DNA from: Biscogniauxia marginata | Lineage: Eukaryota > Ascomycota > Sordariomycetes > Xylariales > Xylariaceae | Assembly (NCBI GenBank): GCA_022695795.1 | Contig: MU404102.1 | Location: forward strand, 124,001 to 188,000 | Direction of reading: 5' to 3' | Length of the DNA: 64,000 nt | Part shown: piece after piece, positions 35,599 through 44,977 of the stretch | Position numbering within the stretch: position 1 is the stretch's first letter | Layout: each line of letters begins with the position of its first letter | Made by a program: the position numbers and the translations under genes | Notes under the pieces: model-generated | Told to the model about the DNA's origin: nothing | The model's database searches: none | Seen by the model: the letters and a program-made list of their open reading frames with translations, nothing else

Positions 35599-36476
35599 AT
35601 GCAACTCACTGATGGCGTCTTCCTGCTCCTGGCCATTGCGGCTGGAACAGAAGCAGTCCGTACAATTATTCCTACGACGAGCTTCAACTCGCAGTCTGAT
35701 TTTGATGCCGACTGGAATTACCACTATCCGTGGGGTACAACTCACAACGGCGGGGCAAGGATGGACAAGGCTCAAGTCCAATTCTCTAATGGCTTGTTGA
35801 CCCTCACGGCGAAGAAGGTGACCGGACAACCAGATGCGGGATCAGGTGACAATACCATTAAGATCAACTATCTATCTGGCGCCATCCACGCCAAGGAACA
35901 TTTCACCGTCCAAACCGGCGGAGGGTACGACTTCACAGGAGAGTTCAAGGCGACGACAACCAAGGGGACCTGGCCGGCATTCTGGTTGACGGCAGTCAGT
36001 GGCTGGCCGCCAGAGATCGACATGGCAGAGTGGAAGGGCTCGGGGAAGATCTCGTTCAACACATTCAATACCTCATCAGTCCTGTCCTGGAAGGATGTTA
36101 CATACCCAAACCCCGATCAGTTCCACTCGATCAAGTGCGAGATCCGCGACGTCAACCAGAAGGATGTCTCTGTGAAGTTTTATATGGATGGTTCCTTGAT
36201 CACGACTCAAGTAGGAGGGGGGTATGTCGGGAAGCCCCTGTACCTGTGAGTGATCCGTTCTCGTAGAATGTGCTATCGAGGCAAAGAGGACAGAAACTGA
36301 CGATCTAAACATTAGCATCATCAACTTGCAGATGGAAGGCTCATCGGGATCCCCAGGGCCTACTAGCGGTGAGTGATACCCAAGCCCGAGACAGCTGCAC
36401 TGGATATTTACTAATTGAGACTCCAGACACGCTATACCAGGTGCGAAACCTCGAGGCGTTGAGTTATAACCCGTAA
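35599..36476 (+). CDS. Secreted glycoside hydrolase family 16 enzyme
   Basis: A GH16 beta-jelly-roll enzyme, the family that cleaves beta-1,3 or beta-1,3/1,4 glucans and related polymers. The start MQLTDGVFLLLAIAAGTEA is a signal peptide. The catalytic signature EIDMAE gives Glu139, Asp141 and Glu144 (ExDxxE). The flanking GTWPAFWL and the strand SIKCEIRDVNQKDVSVKFYM are typical. Exons: 35599-36245, 36316-36368 (53 nt) and 36427-36476, with GTGAGT donors in both introns; they join as PLYLIINLQMEGSSGSPGP, a well-conserved GH16 stretch. The total is 249 residues. The last exon (DTLYQVRNLEALSYNP) completes the C-terminal strand. The gene sits at the edge of an AT-rich island, where dispensable secreted proteins are often found. 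The exact substrate cannot be read from the sequence. Confidence 0.85.
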
Positions 36477-37137
36477 CTCGGTGGGGAAATGAGGCAGGAT
36501 GTATATATGTATAATACATAGCATATACGCAGTTACTTTCGTGATAGCTCGGGATTGATTCAGACAGCTGTTTATATTTTCAATAAGATTGATTATTTAT
36601 ATTGGCACTTAAGTTTTCTGGGTTTATATGTGAGTAGGAGTGCGACTAACTAGGTAGGTAGATGTAATGGCTTACTCACATGTAAGTATGGAGGTAGATG
36701 TATTAGCGCCTATCTAAAATAAAGGGGGTAAGAGGTTACTTTCGGTTTCAAATTTTATAATTCAATATCAGGTTTTATGTAAACCGTAGAGAATGATGGG
36801 CTATTGAGCACCTGAGTTATACACACCTACTTATGCACGGTTAGGTACATGTATATGTACTAAATAGAGAGACAGCAGCTGTCAACTAGGTTCTCTCAGC
36901 TGGTATGTATTCCGTACATAAAACGCATTTGTGCTTTCAGCTTACCTTGTATCGATAAAGCATGATAAGATACCGATATACCGATAAGATAAAAGAATAT
37001 TGGAATCTCCCTGCATCTGCATTTGCATTTGCATTTGCATTGCATCTGCAGCCTCTTTTTTCCTCCCACATCACAAGCTCAAGCTCCGAAAGAGTCATAC
37101 GGCCTGGTCAGCCTGTGTCCTCGCAAAGGTTCCCCGT
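36477..37137. other. Spacer before the tRNase Z gene
   Basis: 660 bp between GH16 and tRNase Z, in the same direction. It holds TAGGTAGGTA words near 36651 and, at its end, a TTGCAT hexamer repeat. No other gene is seen. Confidence 0.6.
37011..37051 (+). repeat. TTGCAT/CTGCAT hexanucleotide repeat
   Basis: Imperfect array of six or so TTGCAT-like units about 90 bp before the first ATG of the tRNase Z gene. If translated it would give alternating Cys-Ile, but the frame here opens only at a TTG codon, so it is more likely 5' untranslated. Confidence 0.7.
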
Positions 37138-39948
37138 ATGAACTCCATGAAGGATCGGAATGTTATTAAAAACGTATTGAGCTTGCCTCGCCGGATAAGT
37201 TCCAAGAATAATCCCAATTTGCTTCCAAGGCCACCCAGTCGGTTTGCAAAGGTAAACTCTGCCTTCGCAACGGCGCAGCTCCCGACAACACTTTTTGACC
37301 AGCCGATACTACGAGCACCGATCAAGGATCAACAGCGCGGCGCTCGATTTCTCCTCCTGTCGGTTACCGAGCCACCTCCATTGCTGAGTCCAGAGCAAGA
37401 GGCTCATGCCTTTGCCGTCAAGATGTTGAATTATGTCCAGATCGCCACGACGCCCACCGCCGATAGCGTTGGCACCTGTCTTGTGTTCCATTTCGACAAC
37501 CAGCGATACATCTTTGGTAATGCTGCCGAGGGAACTCAACGCGCCATGGTCCAGCGCAAAATAGGGCTCAACAAGGTTGAAAACATCTTCACCACAGGTC
37601 TAGTCAATTGGCACAACCACGGTGGTCTTATGGGCTTGGTTCTCACCATCGCCGACATGGTTGGAAGCACGAGAGAGAACCTAGAGGCAAACAACCTCGA
37701 GCGTAAAATGAGCGGTAGAAAGGCAATACTGGAAGCTGGCGGCGTCTCGAAGCTCAATATCCATGGAGGTAGAAACCTCTCACATCTCCTGGCAACTTCG
37801 CGCCGATTTATATTTCGAAAGGGCCTCCCTCTGAGACCGCATGAAATCCGGCACGATCCTCGTGCTGCAGATCCGCTGACGGCCGAGCCCGATTGGAAAG
37901 ATGCCAACATCAACGTTTGGTATATGCCCATCAACTCCAGCCAACAGTCTTCGGCTAGCCCGCGAAAAAGACGCCACGATGAGTTCATAGAAGCAGCTAC
38001 GGATGGCGAAGAGAGCAGGAAATTAGTTGACACGGTTGTCACCCAGATGTTCGACTCAGACTGGAGTATGGATGCGCTAATCGAGACGACACTGCACCAG
38101 GCCAAGTTACCTGCAAAACTGTTCGTCCGAGATGCCAAAGGTCATATCCAGGCCTACACTGGTCCCATGCCGGGCGGCGATCAAGTGGTGCCGGATATAC
38201 CCGTCTTGGTACGCAGACCTTGGCCAGGGGCCACAGTGCCTTTGCTACCACGGACATCACCCTCTCACCAATCTATGTGTTACATAGTTAAAGGTCACCA
38301 GAGACGAGGAAAATTTAACCCCCAGGCTGCAGAAAGTCTTGGTGTGCCGAGGGTCGAATACAAACTCTTGACGAGAGGAGAGAATGTAACTGGCAAAGAT
38401 GGCATAGTGGTAACTCCCGATATGGTGCTCGGCAAACCTGTTGAAGGAACCGGTTTTGCTATCGTTGATTTGCCGGATACCTCGTACGTCGAGACGCTTG
38501 TCAGTCGCCCAGAATGGTCGAACGGCCAAATTATAAATGGCATCAAGGTTATCTTCTGGATATTAGGCCGCGATGTCGTTAGTGACACACGGCTTCAGGC
38601 ATTCATGCAAAAGATGTCCTCAGTAGGGCATATAGTGTCCTCGCCAGATAGCTGCCCCAATATGATTACTCTGGAGTCTGCTGCAGCCCAAGCGTACAAG
38701 TTGCGCTGCATCGACCCTGATCGGTTTCCCTTGCCGATTTATAGCAACAAACTATCGCTCTCAAACATACCTACACCCCCAACCAGTTCGTATGAAGTTG
38801 GTCGGACTGGCAAGACTATCCAATTTGCTCCCCAGTTCATGCATCAGGACGACAAAACTGTACCATTTCCTGACATCACAAAGCTTGCCCACGTCGACCT
38901 CAGTAAAGAGATATTGGAGATGGCTGCAGAGGCAAAGGCAAAGGCCTCGGATCCTGATTTTCTAGCTAAAATTGAGAGTGTCGAGTCCGACATCCCAAGC
39001 AGAGACGCGGAAGTTATTACCTTGGGAACCGGTTCTGCATCACCGTCGAAGTACCGGAATGTATCGGCTACGTTTGTCTGTGTACCAGGGCATGGGAACT
39101 ACTTATTTGACTGCGGTGAAAATACCATAGGACAAATGCGTCGAGTATTCGGCAGCGAATTGCCCAGCTTATTGAGAGACTTGAAAGCTGTGTGGGTAAG
39201 CCATCTCCATGCAGACCATCACCTCGGCACTGCTGCGGTCATTAAGGCCTGGCATGAGGAGACAAGCAAGTCTTATCCCTCTAAGAAATTGCTAGTTGCA
39301 TCTCATACTCACATGATCGATTGGCTACGCGAATACGCGGATGTCGAAGATTATGGCTACAGCCGCCTCGTTACTGTTATATTTGACCCAGCATTGGTTA
39401 AGGCTCGTATTGCCGAGCCACGGGTCTTCACTAGCGAGGAGACTCGAGCATTCGGCCTGAAGAAGATAGATGCCTGTTTAGTAAACCACTGTTTTGGAGC
39501 GCTCGCAACCGCCTTCACGTTTCCTAATGGCCTCAAAATCGCATATTCGGGAGACTGCCGGCCCAGCGATTCCTTCGTCCAGATCGGCCAGGGCGCAACC
39601 CTCCTGATTCACGAGAGCACGTTTGATGATGAACTACTAGGCGACGCGATCGCCAAGAAACATTCAACAATGTCGGAAGCCATCAAAATCGGGAAGCGAA
39701 TGGGTGCGAGGCGGATCCTTCTGACGCACTTCTCTCAGCGGTACCAGAAGATACCGTTGTTCGAGGAGAGCTTCGAGGTCCGACCCGATGCCCATGACCA
39801 GGAAAAGGCGGAGCTAGACAGAGTGGTTTTGGTTGCGTTTGACTACATGCGCGTCAGACTTGGGGATTTCAGGAAAGCACAGGCTTTCTTACCAACACTG
39901 CAAAAGCTGCTTGCGGATGACGTTGATGAAACCCCAGATCTAGAGTGA
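37138..39948 (+). CDS. TRZ1: Long-form tRNase Z (ELAC2/Trz1), 3' tRNA-processing endonuclease
   Basis: Cleaves the 3' trailer from precursor tRNAs in nucleus and mitochondria. The frame is open from 37000, but only from a TTG; the first ATG is 37138, giving 936 residues. Its leader (MNSMKDRNVIKNVLSLPRR) is basic and could be a mitochondrial presequence. The N-terminal half is the inactive metallo-beta-lactamase copy of long tRNase Z, with NWHNHGGLMGLVLTIADM in place of the metal motif and LNYVQIATTPTADSVGTCL at its start. The C-terminal half is active: GTGSASPSKYRNVSATFV, then HLHADHH at residues 689-695, YSGDCRPSD and the HES/HFSQRY motifs. A second ATG at 37423 could give a shorter nuclear form that begins at MLNYVQ. 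No intron is needed. The length is as expected for the family plus the leader. Confidence 0.92.
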   Translation: MNSMKDRNVIKNVLSLPRRISSKNNPNLLPRPPSRFAKVNSAFATAQLPTTLFDQPILRAPIKDQQRGARFLLLSVTEPPPLLSPEQEAHAFAVKMLNYVQIATTPTADSVGTCLVFHFDNQRYIFGNAAEGTQRAMVQRKIGLNKVENIFTTGLVNWHNHGGLMGLVLTIADMVGSTRENLEANNLERKMSGRKAILEAGGVSKLNIHGGRNLSHLLATSRRFIFRKGLPLRPHEIRHDPRAADPLTAEPDWKDANINVWYMPINSSQQSSASPRKRRHDEFIEAATDGEESRKLVDTVVTQMFDSDWSMDALIETTLHQAKLPAKLFVRDAKGHIQAYTGPMPGGDQVVPDIPVLVRRPWPGATVPLLPRTSPSHQSMCYIVKGHQRRGKFNPQAAESLGVPRVEYKLLTRGENVTGKDGIVVTPDMVLGKPVEGTGFAIVDLPDTSYVETLVSRPEWSNGQIINGIKVIFWILGRDVVSDTRLQAFMQKMSSVGHIVSSPDSCPNMITLESAAAQAYKLRCIDPDRFPLPIYSNKLSLSNIPTPPTSSYEVGRTGKTIQFAPQFMHQDDKTVPFPDITKLAHVDLSKEILEMAAEAKAKASDPDFLAKIESVESDIPSRDAEVITLGTGSASPSKYRNVSATFVCVPGHGNYLFDCGENTIGQMRRVFGSELPSLLRDLKAVWVSHLHADHHLGTAAVIKAWHEETSKSYPSKKLLVASHTHMIDWLREYADVEDYGYSRLVTVIFDPALVKARIAEPRVFTSEETRAFGLKKIDACLVNHCFGALATAFTFPNGLKIAYSGDCRPSDSFVQIGQGATLLIHESTFDDELLGDAIAKKHSTMSEAIKIGKRMGARRILLTHFSQRYQKIPLFEESFEVRPDAHDQEKAELDRVVLVAFDYMRVRLGDFRKAQAFLPTLQKLLADDVDETPDLE

Positions 39949-41700
39949 ACATACATGAATGATTTTACTAGACGGAACGCCACTGCCAATAAAGTGAGCC
40001 CGTTTAGGACGTGTTCCTTATGCCTAGGTATTCATATCAAGTCAAACTTCCGCGCTCGATCGCGTACTAGACATAGACTTATCCGAGCACTCCGATCCGT
40101 GGTTCTGGTAGAGCTTTAGAAGTGGAGAGACAAACATACCCACCATTGCACTACTGTACTGCAAGCTCCTACATGCATATGCAGTTACCAACACTTGGAC
40201 GGAAATTCGCGGGTTCAATTAGTAGATGTTCTACTCGAAGCTTTGCAGAGGCTTGAGCCAACTGTGGTAGAAAAGTCTGAGAGGGGAATGGTGTTGTCTT
40301 GACGCCTATCTCCAACCGTTGATAACCCTTAGCTAACCTTTCAAGTCATCAACCAGCCTACTCTCAATAGGTGTCTGAAACTCTGTAATAATACTAAATC
40401 CAAGTACTCTGGTGATTCGGCCATTTTCTGTCATTACCTCGCAAGATGGCCTACTGATAGTACACGATAGGAGGAGTCACCCGGTCGGTCACTATAAAGA
40501 CTCAAACCGGGATTACCCATATGGAGATAATTCCATACGATATATTTCTCGAACTCCAATTGCGAAGGAGTTAAAAACAAGAGCTCCTTTAGACGGATAT
40601 ACACCCTGAAGTACTTGTATCCACATACACGCGTATATTACATGTGGGATAAATATGACAAGTCTCGTCCAAAGATAGACGTTGACGACTGAAGAAAAGC
40701 TAGCCTAGTTATTTACAAGGTCTAATGAGTCTAACTTTCGGAGTCCAAGAAGAAAGAAAGTAAAGAAGATGGGACTCCAGTCTTAGGGACATATATACAT
40801 ATGGATGTAGATGCATGTGTGTGTTTGTGTGTGTGTGAATTGTAAAGGAGACAAAGCCCCCTGCTCCCTTTAATAGATACCCCAGAGCTAGAGCTACATA
40901 GGTAGGTATATATCTATATAAACTAGGTACCTGCATACACGTTACAGGATCAGAATAGCCGTACTTGATAAGTTCTTACCCATCAACTTCTCGCGACCCT
41001 GGGTGTAATTTTCGTACCCGTCTCTGCCCCCTCCGGCCACGAGGGCGGGGTGACTTCTTTCCTACCAAAACTGAGGTAGGCTAGAATACTATGGCTGCTC
41101 ATTTTAGATCTGTGGAGGGATTATCTGGGCCGGGGGGGGAGGGGGAGATACTCATATGTCTCAACTTGCAGAAAACAGCATTTTCGTTCTAAGTGTGTGC
41201 AATTCTAACACTTCAAAAAAAGCAGATATGGCTAGACAACCGACGAGAACCCATCACATCATATCACACCACAATGGGGGAAAAGGCTAGAAGTTGGGAA
41301 AGGGAACCCTGAAGTACCGTAATAGTCTTAATCCCCCTTCCTTCCCTCCTCCCCTTTTCTGCAGTATTCGTACTAGACAAAAAAAACCCTATCTACCTGT
41401 TAAGAAACTTTCGACTTACGATCAAAGGGAGAGATCTCAATTTAGAATAATGATAGAGCATTAGGAATTGCTAGATCAATATTATTATTATTACTTATCT
41501 GCGTGCGTAATATATTTATAGCGCAAGACCTCAGTCAACCCTCTAAAAAAACGCCGAAAAGATATCCTCTCTATATCAAATAGGGAGGACGGGGGGTATC
41601 GATCTCTTCATATCTTTCTTTTTCGCCCGTTACTTTTCCCATTCCCCTCCCCCTCTCAGAGAACTCTCATCTCTCCTCATTATTATAATCCAAAATCACA

Positions 41701-41757
<57 letters not shown>

Positions 41758-41763
41758 ACTCAC
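39949..41763. other. Convergent 3' spacer
   Basis: 1.8 kb between the tRNase Z stop and the stop of the 773-residue gene, so it should contain only 3' untranslated sequence. It ends in a long TC microsatellite. No gene is seen. Confidence 0.6.
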
Positions 41764-41768
41764 TCACT
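41702..41768. repeat. (TC)n-(TCAC)n microsatellite overlapping a stop codon
   Basis: About 20 uninterrupted CT units (roughly 41710-41752) followed by four CACT units. On the minus strand the TGAG units begin with the stop codon of the 773-residue protein (41766-41764). Confidence 0.9.
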
Positions 41769-44085
41769 TCCTCGCGCCCGCCTGCCTCATGAAAGCCCCA
41801 AACGACGTAACATCCGAGTCCGGCGCGCCCGCGCCCGCGCCCACGGACCTGCGCCAGAACGCGTTCGAGACCGAGTCGTCCGGGCGCACGGGCTCGAACT
41901 CACTCTCGCCGTCGCCGTCGATAGTATCCCCGTGGGAATACGACAGCGAGGGCGGCGGGGCCGTGCTGCTCGCCGCCCGGTCCCGGTCCCGGTCTCGGCT
42001 GTAGCGCCCCCGTGCGGAAGTAGTAGTAGTAGACGATCCCGTGACGGCGGTAGGAGACTGGTAGTGTTGTTTCTTGTCAGCGGCATTCTTTGGGGAAGTA
42101 GCCTTTGGGGAAGTAGCAGCAGGAGCAGCAGCCCGTCGTGGGCTCTTAAAGGGGGTACTCTTATCTCTTACCTGACTGTCATCATCATGTGTCGTGCGCC
42201 CGCCACCGCCGCGGCCTGCGCGCGTGAATGGGTTGTCCTCCTTCGCGAAATCCTTCATCTCGCGGTGGTCGCGGAGGTACTGCTTCTGCGTCGCAGTCAA
42301 CCGCGAGCCGGCTTCTGAGTCCTGGAATAGGTACTTTCGCGTCGGCTTCTGCATCCCGGCGCGCGGCTGGGGCTGGGGCTGGGGCTGGGGCGGTGATGCA
42401 GGTGCGGGCCAGTTTAGCGGAGTATCCTTATTTATTAGCTTCTCATCGGGGCCGGGGTCTGGCGGGCGAGAAGAAGTACTCCGGTCTATGGGACTGGAGA
42501 TGGGAATCTCTCTGGCGCCAGGCTGTTGGTGCTCCTGTCTCTTATTATAACGCGAGGGCACTCTGGGAATAGGGGGTACATCCTTCGGGTCAGGCGCGGC
42601 AGCGTTGCTGGGATCGACCGTGTAGACGGTAGCATCGGTCCACATAGCGCTTTGGTTGGTAGGGCGGCTGTCCGCGTGCCTGGTACCAGTCTTGACCTGC
42701 GGCTTGGAGGGGTCGCGGTCCTTCTTAACATGGAGTCCCTGAGGGACAGCGGACGGGGCACCGTATGTGGTTTGTGGCTGGAATGCTGGGTGGATCATGG
42801 ACAAGGAAGACTTCGTGTCATCTACATCTTGGTCGGCTAGACGAGTGGCATACCAGTCTCTGACCTTGGTACGGCTGCGTTCCTCCTGTTCGAAATCCCG
42901 CTCCTCGAATTCTTGCTCCTCTTCGTAGTCATCATAAGGTTCTTGTTCTTCATCGACAGCGACCTCACGTTCGAAGCGCTGGATGAAGGACCGTGTAGGC
43001 GAGCCGTTACTCGGACCGCTCATGCGCACCGGCTCGGGCCCGATGGGCCGGCTGGTTTGCGTGTCGTGGCCAGATCTTTGTCTCTTCCCAGCTTGTGAGA
43101 AATTACACAAACTATCTGGGCGGAAAACGCTTTCTGCGCCAGTAGTGTGGCTATACATGGCAGCCCTTCTTTGCTCATCTGCGCCCTCACGGTCGGCCAA
43201 GGCCATCGGAATGCCGTGTCTAGTCCGCCGCCTGCGACGAGCGTCACTCGGGACACTGCTGAGACGATGTCCAGAATCAGATCGTCTTAGTTCCATGTAC
43301 ACCGATTGCCTTGCGGCCCGAGAACGCTTATGCTCTCTCTTCTGTTCGCCCCTCCACCTCCTGACTTCGGATCTCGTCGCTCTCAACTCCACGAGGACAT
43401 CGTCACTCCACTCCCTACACCTTGCGGCTCTATCCTCTCCAAGATGGTCAATCCAACCCTCAACGACACGAACGAGTCGGGGACCTTTGGAGCGTCTTCC
43501 ATCGGGGCGCTCCGGGCGCCTTTCAGTCCGATCGATGAGAATAGCCCGCAGATCAGCAAGCACTTGAGCGTTGGCACCCACCGCACCTAAAATGCAGGCT
43601 TCGCACCCTGACTTGACATATATCATGTGGTTCTGGAAGGGTGCGGTCCCATAGCATTCGTGGTATAGATCCGGTTCCGTCCACAATGCATTAACAGCAT
43701 CTAGTCGGGCAACGAAGGCCGAAAGTGCCGGAATAGCTGTCCTACCATTCCATGAACGTAACGCATCACTGTGAACAGTGACTTCGTACGCAACGGCTAG
43801 GAAGAGGCGCCGGATCAACCACGGATTGAGAACAGCGTGTGTCTGACATAGGACTGCTTGAGGGTCAACCATATTGGGATCGATCGAGTCGGCAATCCTC
43901 ATGACGAAACGCCTGAGAGGATTGGTCGGTCGAAGCATATGCTTGGAAAGATATTTCGTCTTCTCTTCTTGCCTGCGAAGCCATTTTCCCGATGGGATAG
44001 CGATTCCATATTCAGGGCGCCGGCAGAGAAGTCTTGTAAGGCTAACGACATCGTCGTCCGTCAGGTCGCTAATGTCAATACTCAT
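41764..44085 (-). CDS. Unknown protein with folded N-terminal domain and long disordered tail
   Basis: I do not recognise this 773-residue protein. Start ATG at 44085 (MSIDISDLTDDDVVSLTRLL). Residues 1-230 look folded: helices around PNPLRR/DPNMVDPQAVLCQTHAVL, a Trp-rich middle and a CEAC pair in YVKSGCEACILGAVGANAQV. From about 240 to the end it is disordered, with an Arg-rich stretch (ARRRRRTRHG), an acidic stretch (EEQEFEERDFEQEERSR) and a short PQPQPQPQP repeat. No membrane segment or signal peptide is present. The stop codon is the first unit of the downstream microsatellite; the same bases also read GTGAGT, a perfect donor, so a further 3' exon cannot be excluded, though I found none. 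The N-terminal domain pattern suggests a conserved fungal family, but function is unknown. Confidence 0.8.
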   Translation of the reverse strand: MSIDISDLTDDDVVSLTRLLCRRPEYGIAIPSGKWLRRQEEKTKYLSKHMLRPTNPLRRFVMRIADSIDPNMVDPQAVLCQTHAVLNPWLIRRLFLAVAYEVTVHSDALRSWNGRTAIPALSAFVARLDAVNALWTEPDLYHECYGTAPFQNHMIYVKSGCEACILGAVGANAQVLADLRAILIDRTERRPERPDGRRSKGPRLVRVVEGWIDHLGEDRAARCREWSDDVLVELRATRSEVRRWRGEQKREHKRSRAARQSVYMELRRSDSGHRLSSVPSDARRRRRTRHGIPMALADREGADEQRRAAMYSHTTGAESVFRPDSLCNFSQAGKRQRSGHDTQTSRPIGPEPVRMSGPSNGSPTRSFIQRFEREVAVDEEQEPYDDYEEEQEFEERDFEQEERSRTKVRDWYATRLADQDVDDTKSSLSMIHPAFQPQTTYGAPSAVPQGLHVKKDRDPSKPQVKTGTRHADSRPTNQSAMWTDATVYTVDPSNAAAPDPKDVPPIPRVPSRYNKRQEHQQPGAREIPISSPIDRSTSSRPPDPGPDEKLINKDTPLNWPAPASPPQPQPQPQPRAGMQKPTRKYLFQDSEAGSRLTATQKQYLRDHREMKDFAKEDNPFTRAGRGGGGRTTHDDDSQVRDKSTPFKSPRRAAAPAATSPKATSPKNAADKKQHYQSPTAVTGSSTTTTSARGRYSRDRDRDRAASSTAPPPSLSYSHGDTIDGDGESEFEPVRPDDSVSNAFWRRSVGAGAGAPDSDVTSFGAFMRQAGARK

Positions 44086-44977
44086 AATGGTCCAAGGAAA
44101 AATGATGCTACTATGCTGATGAAGTGATACGACTATGTTAAAATTGGGATGTCACAAATAACAAATCTGTTCCAGACAGATGATTGCGTGTAAATCAGGG
44201 GACGGTATTAATAATTTACTTAGAAAGTATCTCCTAGGGAAGAGGCGGGAGTAGAGGGGATATACATGTCTTTAAACCCTCGAGGTCCTGTCTGGAACAT
44301 GACAATGAATACTGCGTGAAAGCCTCGATCAACCGCCTCGATGAAAGACAGTGAACGAGCTCGATGAACACCCGCTTTGTGCTTAAGACCTTGGTGGTAG
44401 GTTGCTTAGCTTGTCTTTGGAAACAACCGTATTGTTTGTTCCCAGAACAAAAATGTGATCATCCATTCAATCGCGAAACAAGGCATTTGAAGTGCCCACA
44501 GGCCCTAAGAATCAGATAGCACCATCCTGAAAGCAGCGAGGGTGAAGGTACTTACTAGAACAATCGTGTATTATATCGGTTATCGGCAAGGCTGCTGTCG
44601 ATGCCTGGAGATACTTAGGTCATAGCGTGAGCACATAGTGTCATGAGGTTCTTTAGAATAGTAGCGACCAAGTTTCCATCATGATGAGCCTCGGGCCCGA
44701 TGGGGGGATATATTGAGAAAAAGCCGCAAGTGGTGTCATATACAGCCGCATAGAGTCGATAAGACATTTTCTCTATGTATGGTACGCCTCATGCCGTGAA
44801 AATTAACCGCACAATGCTGGCCAAAACGCCAGCCAACCCAGGTAAGCCCCCCAATCATGTAACCTGATAAAGGGGGCATAAAAGCAGCATGTGCATCATT
44901 AACCCTAAATCCATTCCAATTGTACAAGTTCACCATTGGTATCAATGCATTGCGCTGACTCAGGCGCAGTCCTTCCC
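44086..44977. other. Spacer between two minus-strand genes
   Basis: Promoter of the 773-residue gene and 3' end of the kinase gene, about 0.9 kb. Short frames only. No RNA gene or repeat seen. Confidence 0.5.

Noticed and set aside
37000..37137. N-terminal Cys-Ile repeat extension of tRNase Z
   Set aside because: The frame opens at TTG, not ATG, and the repeat is a simple hexamer array; treated as untranslated.
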